From: Diphasiastrum complanatum
Lineage: Eukaryota; Streptophyta; Lycopodiopsida; Lycopodiales; Lycopodiaceae
Direction: 5' to 3'
Length of the DNA: 64,000 nt
Assembly (NCBI GenBank): GCA_029204225.1
Contig: CM055113.1
Span: forward strand, 29,121,252-29,185,251
The notes beneath the pieces are model-generated. The model did not search any database and was not told where the DNA came from. It saw only the letters and a program-made list of their open reading frames with translations. Positions 54,869-64,000 of the stretch are shown here, one piece after another (position 1 is the stretch's first letter; each line of letters starts with the position of its first letter). Both the position numbers and the translations under genes were made by a program.

Positions 54869-56880
54869 ATGGCTACAACGATCCAACCAAGAGTAGCAAT
54901 TAGTCTTGATGGTACAAACTACAAGATATGGAATTTCAAAATCAAAACACTTCTGAAGGACGAAGGCATCTGGTCGGTGACCGAACTCTCAGAGGTGCAG
55001 CCTCCAGAGGGAGACCCGAGGAGAGCTGAATGAATCAGAAAGGATGAGCGTGCAATGGCGATCATTGTTTTGTCCATCAACGAATATCTACTCATCAGAT
55101 TGAAGACTGCAAAAGCAGCCATGCAGCATGGGAAAGATTAAAACAAAAGTACGAAGTGAGGACTGCAGCTTCAGTGATGCATCTTCACAATCAGCTACAA
55201 TTCATACGATGGAATGACAACCAGTTAGACCATCACGTTGAGAGAATCAGAATGATCTTCACTCAACTCGCTGCATCAGGACAGGAGCACCAGGTCCCAA
55301 CACCACAATAGTTGATGTTCTTCATGAAGTCTCTACCTACATCCTATCAACTGTTGAGAATGCTCATACTGAGTCTACCACGTATGACATTCGACAATGC
55401 AATCAGTTTTGTTGCTGATGAGAGACTGATGAGGGATGAAGGAGAAGAAAGCAGTGATCAAGAGAAATCTCTCTTCACGAAAGGAAGGAAAAAAAACAAG
55501 AACAAACCCATATTCGACAAGACGAAGTCCTCGAATCAACAATCTTCTTCCTATAATCACTGTCACAAACTAGGCCATATAGCCAACAGATGTTGGTTCA
55601 ATCCAACGATACCTTGCATGCACTGCAAGAAGAACGGGCACTCTGCATACGATTGCAGATTCAACCCAAAAAAAAGAACAACAATTAGAACGCAAATGTT
55701 GCAGAGTCATCCAAAGAGACAGATAGAGGTGATGAAGCCTTCACAATACCTGATGAAGCTTCAATGAGCTACAATGAACAAGACTACGATGTAGTCATTG
55801 ATTCAGGAGCAACATCACACATCACCTACAACAAGAAAATCTTGATAGACTTCAGAGAACTCAAAAATAACAGAGTGGTGATTCTAGGTGATGGGAGCAG
55901 ACACGATGTCAAAGGCATCAGAACTCTACAGTTGTGAACACTGTCAGGTCAAGCAGGGCTGCTAGGAGCACTCTACGTGCCTTCATTGAGAAAAGATATG
56001 CTATTAGTCTCCAAGATGGCAGATCTTGGAATTCGAGTTTTGTTCGATGGCAATACATGTCGCATGATTAATAAAACTACAAACAAATTGTTGACGGTTG
56101 GATGCAGAGAAGGAAACCTCTATCAAGCCAAGATAATCAACAATTCTGATAGCATATTAAATGCATTAAAAAATGAAGATTAGTTCTAGCATAGGAGAAT
56201 GTATCATCTGAACATGAGGAGCTTGTATGACATGTGTAAGAAAGACATAGTCACAGGTCTAAAGATATCAAGACCCAATACTGAGTTATGTGAAGCCTGT
56301 CAGAAATGCAAACAACATCGAAATCCATTCACACATGAGGGAAGAAGAGCCAAAGAGGTTCTTGAGCTTTTCCACTCAGATGTCAGTGCACCGATGAAAA
56401 TGGATTCACTCTCAGAATCAAGGTATTTCCTGACATTCATAGATGATTATAGCCGGATGACTACGATCTACTACCTAAAGAAGAAATCTGAGGTGTTTGA
56501 TTCCTTCAAAAAGTTCGTGGCATTTGCAGAGCGACACACCTCAAAGAAGATTCAGATCATCAGATCTGACAATGGAGGTGAGTACAAGAGCAAAGAATTT
56601 TCAAAATTCTACCAAGAACAAGGGATTGAGCATCAGTTCACTCTTGTGTACACATCAGAATATAATGGTGTCGCAGAAAGAAGAAACATGACGCTAGTCA
56701 AAGGAGCCAGATGCATGATGGCACAGGTTCGATTGCCAAGTCAATTCTGGACTGAGACAATAGCTGTAGTTGTACACCTGTAGAACACATCAACAATGAC
56801 AGCGCTGGAAAATAAGACACCGTACGAAATGTGGACAAGTAGAAAGCCTGATCTATCATACGTACATGTGTTTGGATGTG
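54869..56880 (+). pseudogene. Copia family A gag-protease-integrase, frameshifted and 3'-truncated
   Basis: MATTIQPRVAISLDGTNYKI starts gag. A TGA follows RRAE and frameshifts follow near 55,090. From 55,312: MKSLPTSYQLLRMLILSL, knuckles (NHCHKLGHIANRC, CMHCKKNGHSAYDC), protease VIDSGATSHIT (intact DSG, near 55,800), GAG-pre-integrase and integrase with FHSDVSAPM (D), IRSDNGGEY (D) and YTSEYNGVAERRNMTL (E). It ends near 56,880 with loss of RT and RNase H. Best reference in this window for family A coding order. Confidence 0.9.
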
Positions 56881-56883
56881 CAA

Positions 56884-57900
56884 ACAGACTGTAAAGGACC
56901 AATTTTTACCGCGTATCAGTAATCAATTTCTGAGAAGGAACTGGATGAATGCCAACGGACTCCGACCAACTGGCAGTCGAATTTGAAGACCTGATTACTT
57001 AGTATAAATCAGTAGTTCATATATCTCATTATCAATGATCAAGATCTGAAATGTTATTGTGAATTGTGAAGGGGCTAAGTGTTATTCATTGCTTCATTTG
57101 TTTATGGTTTCTTACACTTCATATGGATCTACATATAAATTTCAATCTCTATGGTCTTTGAAAATTATTTCAATAAACCAAAAGAGTGATTTTTATAGGC
57201 TCATTTTTATTGTTTACATCTAGTGAGATGGTGTTAAGCTTCTCTTATTAGTAGCATAGGTGAAATATGATTCAAAAAGCTCTTTGTTCATGACCTTAAT
57301 GTCTTGAAATATTGGTTTATACTTTTTTATGCTATATTATCTTCTTTGGCCTCACTTCTCAGATTTCTCAAGAAAAATGCTAATTTTTTGAATCTATTAA
57401 ACCAGTAGCCCAACCATAAATTTCAAATTTTATAACATATATGATGGTTTGATGGTTTGATGGATCTACCATCAAAATAAAAAATGGTTTTGGTAATTCT
57501 ATATTTTTTTTTCATAAGTAGATCAAAATTCTCATTTGCATCTTTTATTAGTTTGGTTTGTTGGTTTTGATTTCTAGTTTACTAGTTTGATCATGGTCTA
57601 CTATAAAAAACCAATAGTTTCAAAATCTTTAATCTCAAATATCTTTGTTTCAATATTTTTGAAACTAATCTTGTATAATAGCTATTATGGTAGTTTCCTC
57701 CTTTGTTTTCTTGTTAATGGAACTTGGGAGGATTTGTCTATTATATTCAGGGTACCCGGGCACCCGGGCATTAGTGTCGATGCTCATGCCCGGGTGCTTG
57801 AGAAAAAAATCGAAAAAAAATGTGTCTGTCTAAAATTATGAAGCCTAGTGTCTTCAAGTGTGGCATTTGGAAAGTAGATGCATAATAAAATCACATTTGT
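56884..57900. other. AT-rich sequence, no gene; one hairpin
   Basis: No supported coding region. A 12-bp perfect inverted repeat GCACCCGGGCAT/ATGCCCGGGTGC (57,760-57,771 and 57,786-57,797) with a 14-base loop is preceded by another CCCGGG copy. Confidence 0.5.
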
Positions 57901-57919
57901 AGTTTGATTTATGTGAAGG

Positions 57920-58565
57920 ATTTTATATCATTCAAGATCCAATCCATGTCCCTGATCTTTGGTTACAATAAGGAACAAACCAACAATCCTGCCAATGTAG
58001 AAAAATCAGCATCTACATACAAAATGAGATGCAAACTCTAAGAGATACTGATCAAACATGAACAAAAATATAAAATATGTTTTCTGTCCGTACAATTACA
58101 GTACCCTACTGTATTTCACACGTGTGGAACTGAAAATAGCAAAATATGAGCATTCTACACACAAGATTGCAAGATATCACCAAGATAGTGCACCAATGAC
58201 TAGTAGAACCCAAAGAGAACCATGTATAATGATAAAATGAGAGAGAGAAGAGAGAAGATATGTCTCTCCACGAGTTATATCATTTTATAGAGTGTCCAAA
58301 CACTATTTGGCCACTTGGCTTTCCCTCCAAAATGTAAACCCTAGTATTTTTGGGTCTAGATTCAATGTACCCAAAGTTCAAATTTGAATCTCTCTCAAAC
58401 TCGACTACCATCTTTCCCACACTTTCAAAAAGTGTTTATTGAATGTATTTTAAACTAATATAACTTCAAAAAGTTTATCTCTAAGTCTAAAATGAGTTTT
58501 GGCCTCTTATTGACAATTTACCAAAATATGACTAAACTAGACTAAACTAGTTGAAATCTCTCACA
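57920..58565 (-). repeat. 3' LTR of the gag-only Copia element
   Basis: Minus strand starts TGTGAGAGATTTCAACTAG. It is similar to 18,564-19,180. TTCACACGTGTGGA at 58,115-58,128. The left edge is approximate. Confidence 0.75.
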
Positions 58566-59278
58566 CTCCCTCTTCAACTAGTTTTGGCATAGTTTTGACA
58601 ATAGAACTTTGATCCAACTTTAGAATGATCTCCATCCTAAGTATAGATATCCTTTCTAAGGTTCTAAAGTGTCTTTCATAATTGATATAGAGAATAGTGT
58701 CCAAATTGGATGCTTCACTATTTCTTACATCAATTTTACACATCAAGATATAACTAGAACATGAAGAACCAAATAGAATGTAAATGAAATAATTCCTCCA
58801 TGCTTCAAACTTTGAACTCTCTGGAAAATTACATCAACCAAACAATAAATGTGAGTGATGACCATTTGCTTGCTTGTCTCCTCCAACTTTGTCCTTTCTT
58901 GATATGTCTCCACCATAAAACTCCATGAATGAGCCTCCATCTCCATCTTGCCACAAGATATCATCAACACTTGATGACTTGGCCATGAATGAGTGACATA
59001 ATGAACCTCCATTAGCTTCATTTACATCAACAAAACCAACCAAGAATGCTAGTAAAACTCCAACAATAAGATATTGCAAGACAATGTAGCTAGTTTGTCC
59101 TTATCTTGACAATTTGCACACATCCACATGAAATAGCTCAAACATGAGATAGAATAAGTAAAGTAAACTTGAACAGCACTTTCTTGCTGCTCCTTTGACC
59201 TTACTTGAGTCTTCATACACCTGCAAATATAGATCCATAACATCTTTGCCAAATTTAACCTTCCTTTGATGCTCTTGA

Positions 59279-60109
59279 CTAGCTCCAAATTGCCACCTTT
59301 CCTTTTGTGTTGTTGAAGCCCTTTGAGACCAACATCTTGATCTTCAACTTGACCATCAAAGTAATTGAACAAAATTTGTTTTCTAGATCCATTACTTGCT
59401 TTTCCAGTATGAAAACCATGAGCGTCTCACCTTGATCTTGCCCTTTAGGCCATTTGCCTTTTCCTTTGCCCTTGCCTTTCATGGACATAGCCTCCTCTTC
59501 ATATTGAGATGTTGATGTAGATCCATCTCCTCTTGATTGAAGCCTATACTCCTCATTCACCAAGATTTCTTGCAAATCCACAATACTTGGCAAAGTCTTT
59601 TGAATAGCAAAACTTTGAACAAGATTAGCATGATCATCCAACAAGCCATTAAGTATAACTTGAACAAGTTCTACTTCCTTAATGCTTTCATCAATACATG
59701 CTAACTCATCATTGAATGCTTTAACCCTAAAAACAAAAGCATGAGTACTCTCTACCTTCTTTTGCAAACTTTGAAAGATTTGCCTCCTAAGAGTAAGCAC
59801 TCTTCATATAGACTTGGATTCATAAAGCTTTTTCAAAGCTTTCCAAGCCTCCAAAGATGATGTGCACTTACCAATCTCCTTGAGAAGTTCATTGGTAACA
59901 TTCATCTTAATCATGTGTAGAGCCTTCTTTGCTCCCTTGTCATACCTCACTTGATCTTAAGGTGCTTGAGGCCTCTCCTCCACACCTGCAACAATCTCCA
60001 TCAACTCATTCATCTCCAATAAGGACTCCATCCTCACCTTCCAACTAGAATAGTTGATTGAGGTAAGCCTATCATTGCCTTCCAACATGAATTCACCACT
60101 TGTAGCCAT
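59279..60109 (-). pseudogene. Copia gag of the pol-less element
   Basis: MATSGEFMLEGNDRLTSINYSSWKV starts at 60,109. TAA follows ERPQAP, then ALHMIKMNVTNELLKEIGKC, a TGA before RVLTLRRQIFQSLQKK, and a Lys/Gly-rich GKGKGKGKWPKGQ. It is clearly the same lineage as the intronic element (shared WKVRMESLLE, NELLKE, LTLRRQIF). The zinc knuckle is lost after the Lys/Gly stretch. Confidence 0.88.
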
Positions 60110-60221
60110 GTTGCAATGACCTGATCTTCTTCTTTCAACCTGTTCCAATGCACAAAGCACTCTCTTGAATGTGAACAAATGAACTCAAGAAGAAATCACA
60201 AAGATATGGCTTGAAACAAGC

Positions 60222-61223
60222 TCCTTGTGCTTGGTATGGATACATTGATAAGTATTTCATAAGCCATAGTTTAATGCATACTTCATCATATTAGGGATGG
60301 CTCTGTACTCTTGATTGTACTTTATGTGGATGATGTAGTCATTGCTAGTAGTCATGATAATCTAGTGAAGGAAGTCAAATTAAATCTCTGTAGGAAATTT
60401 GATATGATAGATCTGGACATGATGCATTACTACTTAGTGTGTGGAAGTCTAGCAAAATGGTCATGGATTTTCACTTACCTAGACAAAATATGTTGTCGAG
60501 AACTACTCAAGAGATTTCACATGGTAGATAGTAAGGTATCATCAACTCCCATCAAAGTTGGTGCAAAACTCTTAAAGTATGATGATAGTGATTCCTTTGA
60601 TGCTATTGAATATCATTTGTTAGTGAAAATTCTTATCTATTTCTCAACTACTAGAGCAGATATTTGCTATCTTGTGGGTTAATAAGTCAATTTATGCATA
60701 CACCAAAGCAGTCACATTGGAAAGCCGCTAAGCTTATTCTTAGGCATGTGAAAAATACAACAAAATTTGTCTTATTCTCATAATGGTAATACTGTGAAAC
60801 TATTTGAGGGCTATGTCGATGCATATTGGGATGGAAACATGTATGACAAATGCTCTACTTCAAGTTATGTTTTTTATGTTGGCAATGATTGTTTTTCATG
60901 GTTCAACAAAAAGTAGAATATAGTGGCTCTATCTACTACTAAAGATGAGTACAAAGCTTTAGGAAGTGTTGTACAAAAGGTTTGGTTGAGATAGTTGCTT
61001 GCAAAGATTGGATTTCAACAAGATTACGGGAGTATCATTTTTTGTGATAGCCAGTGGTATACAGATTGTCAAAAATCTACTTCATGCTAGGACTAACCAC
61101 ATAGAGGTTAAGTACCACTTTATACATGATCATGTGCTTAATAATGAGGTTAAAGTAGTACATTGTAGCACTGTCGATCATATAGCTGATTTTCTTAGAA
61201 AACCGTTAAGGACAAATTTGTAA
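60222..61223 (+). pseudogene. Copia RT-RNase H remnant (element 7)
   Basis: CAWYGYIDKYFIS, then VLYVDDVVIAS (YVDD intact), DLDMMHYYL, LLKRFHMVDSKVSSTPI, TTRADICYLVG, a stop, then GYVDAYWDGNMYDKCSTSSYVF, LSTTKDEYKALGS and finally HIEVKYHFIHDHVLNNEVKVVHC, IADFLRKPL. Several stops and one frame change. A likely 3' LTR begins TGTTGGATTTGAAAGC at 61,250. Confidence 0.9.
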
Positions 61224-61249
61224 CATTCAAAATAAACTTAAGCTTTAGG

Positions 61250-62841
61250 TGTTGGATTTGAAAGCTTAGGTTTACTACGACGGTAGAAATCTGTTAGTAC
61301 AATGACTTGCTATTCAAGGTGGCGGTTGTCAGTGCATAGGATGGTTTCTGTTTCTGGGCTGTTTTTTCTGGTTTCTTTCTGTTTTTTCTGTTGTTCTTAC
61401 AAATCAAAGAAGCTGTGGGTCCGAAAAGTCCGATTTTTGTTGTGAATTCAAGTCAGCATCTGTGAAGCTATGTTTGGGCATGAGATTGTACTCCATTCAA
61501 ATCACATCCTTGATAGTGTCTTCCAGTTGTGCATTTTCCTGTACCTTTCAATCTTTGGTATGGAGTTAATTGTACATAGTGGCAAATACATATTTTCTTT
61601 GCAGATGCAAACCGATTTCATATTTGCTTGCCTCTGCTTTAGGATTTGCCTTCACACAAACATTTGGATACTAAATTCTAGATCAAGTTACTTGTTGGAT
61701 TGGCTTTTTAAACGTAGTCGCTTTGCCAAAAACATGGGAGAATGTGCTTTGAGAGAGTTGCGAGCCTAACGACAATTAAGAACTCTTCTAGTTTTTCTCC
61801 CCACCCATTCGATTCTTTGAACCTTTTCTTCACCATTCATTCGATAATGACATCCCTGCTTTTCTCCCCTGCCAATTTGTTTAATAGTGCTTGCAACAAT
61901 CTTTACTTTTGCATTGCAGTAACAGAAAACTAGAGCCTTTTCAAAGAGTGCGAACTAGTATTTCTAGGCAAATGTAATAAATGCAAGTAGACCCTCTTAA
62001 AGAAAGTAGAGTGAGCCACCTTTTGATGGTGACCTCTAGTGGAGAGCATTATTCCACTTGTAATTTGTGAAATGTCGAAATTCTACTAGGATGCCACCTA
62101 AGGAGCTCTCTTGCTTATTTAAGAGACTCCCTCTTTGTGAAGAGGAGCTTTTTGTGTATTCTATCAACTCCATGCTGAAATGAGAAGAGCCTCCATGAGT
62201 TAGATGCATCCATTGAGCTCCTTGATCCTTATGGTTTTCTTGAGTGATGCCCCTATGATCATGCCCTTCCATTCATATTGTGTGTGGTTGTGGATCTAGA
62301 GTGGATTAGTTTTCTTGCTTTCCTAGTTGTGGATTAGATTTCATGTTTTCTTGTGGATTAATGTAGGAGCCAACATTCAAGTAAACTAAATAGGCTAGAA
62401 ATTTGGCATAAATCTTGCATATTCTCTAACATTCTAGCTCTTGATGTTCTTGGGATGTCCAAGAATCAAAAGACTGGTTAGTTTCTTGATTCTTGGACTT
62501 CTAACATGCTGTGAATTAGTTCTTGTTTCTTGTTTTGTCAATTTATGCAAGTAAAGTAGTGTAGGATCTGATTTTAGTTCGTTTTGCAGCAAAGTAGAAG
62601 TAGGAATCCATCGTTGTTCAACTGAGCAGTAACGTAGATCATTTGTTGAACACATTGGCTTGCATTTTGGTTGATTATGCATGTGCATTCAGTTCAAGAG
62701 TGACCCATCCGGATGTCCTCTGACAGACAGGACAATACTACAATGATTATCAGTCCCTTCAGTCTAATCTGGGCCTTAAAACAAGAAAGAAACAAAGAAG
62801 ACTAGTAAACAGATTCTATAGGCTCTAAAGATGTCAACAGT
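61250..62841. other. Probable LTR start, then no recognisable gene
   Basis: TGTTGGATTTG after the RNase H end fits a Copia 3' LTR start, but there is no partner to set its end. Short frames in this stretch have no recognised features. Confidence 0.4.
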
Positions 62842-63938
62842 ATGGAAATTATCGGACAAATAAAATGTTGTTCTACATGTGGAAGTACAAATTTCTTCAA
62901 GAAAGAACATGATAAGAAGTTTCAAAATTCGAATGAAAATGTCCCACCTTATGCAATAGCTAATACTTTTTTATGGAAATATACATATACAAATGAGGAA
63001 CAAAAACAGTGGTATACATGCGCTTTATGTAAAACTTATCCAGATCGAATAAAATACATAGTATTTTCTTCGCCTACGTATTTACGTTCTCTTTTTAAGA
63101 TTGACATGTCACATTTACAATTGTTATCCATAATAGATATTTTAGTAGATGTGACTCGACACATAAACTCATTCGTGATAGGATAACTTGAAAAAAGATC
63201 GCTTTTCGACAATCTGATTGCTTGCAATTCGAATAGATATACGAATGATAAAGAAGAATTAGAAAACGTGTTACACCAGAATATTTTGCACAATTCGATA
63301 TTAAGAACTTTTTTGAGCATATATGAATATAGTGCCGAAACTCAAGTGTTACCGTTTATACCTTAGCTTCGTGTCAAGAAATGTTAAAAACTGAAATACA
63401 TGCATTCGAAAACATGGAAATCGATCCATTCGAACGACTATATATATTATTGCAAGACATAACGCCCTGCAGCAGAAGACAAAATATCCAAAAAGATGAC
63501 ATATATACATATTCAAATTTACGGATTAGAACAAGAACGCATGAACGAAAAGAAACATCGATGTTTAGAACAAAAGTTTCTGGATTGCCGTTAATGACTG
63601 AACAAAAACAATTCATCACATTAAAAAATGCAATTTTCCCATTTATGTTTTCATTTGGTCACGGTTATTACGATGGGAAAATACGTTATATCGATTACAT
63701 AAAACTGAGAGTTTCTTCATTGTTTTCTTCATTTACACTATATCCACCATGTTTACTTATAATGTATCAAATACGACAAGCAATCTTGATAACAACAAAT
63801 GTGTCATCTGTTGTTTTGCAAAAAGACATTATCGAATTCGTTAATAAACATCCAACTACAAATGAAGAACAGATTTTTAGAAATGTTTTGAAATTCACTT
63901 TCCCACGCGAAATGCCATGGCATAGACGGAATTTTTAA
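62842..63938 (+). pseudogene. Probable Helitron replication-initiator/helicase N-terminal region, frameshifted
   Basis: Frame 1 (62,842-63,186) has two CxxC pairs (CSTCGSTNFF and CALCKTYP), then FKIDMSHLQLLSIIDILVD. After a stop and a frame change near 63,350, frame 2 (63,363-63,938) reads LPLMTEQKQFITLKNAIFPFMFSFGHGYYDGK...YIDYIKLRVSSLFSSF...LIMYQIRQA. This resembles the Helitron-like N domain (LFPxLFPxGxGG ... YxxxRL ... FxxxxFNxxQR). Rep HUH and helicase motifs would lie outside the window. A T-run (63,931-63,936) closes the frame. With one T fewer it would stay open. Confidence 0.55.
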
Positions 63939-63970
63939 AGATCCATCATGGCATAGACGGAATTTTAAAG
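63916..63970. repeat. 24/25-bp tandem repeat at 31-bp spacing
   Basis: CATGGCATAGACGGAATT followed by TTTAAAG or TTAAAG occurs at 63,916-63,940 and 63,947-63,970. It lies inside the Helitron-like frame. Confidence 0.9.
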
Positions 63971-64000
63971 TTTTGAAAATGATTAGCTCTAACGTGACAA

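Larger units (their letters stand above)
57920..60109 (-). mobile_element. Gag-only (pol-less) Copia element, 5' end missing
   Basis: 3' LTR ~57,920-58,565 with purine tract (minus strand AGTTGAAGAGGGAG, 58,567-58,580), then ~0.7 kb without pol motifs, then gag. No protease, integrase, RT or RNase H was found between gag and the LTR, so it is non-autonomous, like plant TR-GAG or LARD elements. It is truncated right of gag by the RT fragment at ~60,222. Confidence 0.75.

Noticed and set aside
57760-57797. Hairpin GCACCCGGGCAT/ATGCCCGGGTGC as a Helitron 3' end
   Set aside because: No CTRR follows within the usual ~10-12 bases and no Helitron coding sequence lies to the left; kept only as a hairpin.

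Overview
The window is repeat-rich eukaryotic nuclear DNA, almost certainly from a land plant. Evidence: dense Ty1/Copia and Ty3/Gypsy LTR retrotransposons whose primer-binding sites match plant initiator tRNA-Met (TGGTATCAGAGC type) or tRNA-Asp, GT...AG introns with plant-like AT-rich interiors, and overall AT-rich composition. A non-seed plant is possible, but I cannot fix the taxon. No bacterial operon, rRNA, tRNA or CRISPR was seen.

Layout. 1-11,047 and 32,664-37,274 are two copies (A and B) of one segment that differ by roughly 1% in the exons I compared by eye. Each carries an unrecognised two-exon gene (called 'gene X' here), a convergent transposase-like pseudogene, and a Gypsy gag/protease scrap. 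Copy A alone holds a young, full-length, apparently intact Copia element (560-6990) inside the intron of gene X. Copy B keeps the empty target site, so the insertion came after the duplication. A divergent, broken relative of both genes lies at 11,048-12,420, and a third transposase scrap is at 46,015-46,105.

Upstream of gene X copy B, divergently transcribed, is an open reading frame for a divergent histone H3-fold protein (30,835-31,359). A second frame beyond it looks like a continuation. The shared 0.86-kb upstream region carries nine copies of an ~18-bp motif (consensus near GCGCACAAGTGCGATATG) in both orientations, clustered next to each gene start. H3-like gene, motif-bearing divergent promoter, gene X and transposase-like gene are the best candidate here for an undescribed system.

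The rest is decayed retrotransposons. 14.5-19.2 kb: Copia remnants and an LTR. 19.9-26.9 kb: a Gypsy element split by a rearranged Copia with an internally inverted block. 26.9-30.0 kb: two Copia fragments joined head-on. 38.4-41.4 kb: a Copia gag end. 41.6-44.4 kb: a Gypsy 5' half ending in a possible captured cellular coding fragment. 46.1-51.6 kb: Copia pieces including one with two LTRs. 51.6-54.2 kb: an unknown ORF and a Gypsy pol. 54.2-56.9 kb: Copia LTR-gag-integrase. 57.9-60.1 kb: a gag-only Copia. 60.2-61.2 kb: Copia RT/RNase H. 62.8-64.0 kb: probable Helitron N-terminal coding remnant, running off the window. The only apparently intact genes are the Copia polyprotein at 1216-5163 and gene X copy A (5' end outside the window); the H3-like frame is open but its C-terminus is uncertain.
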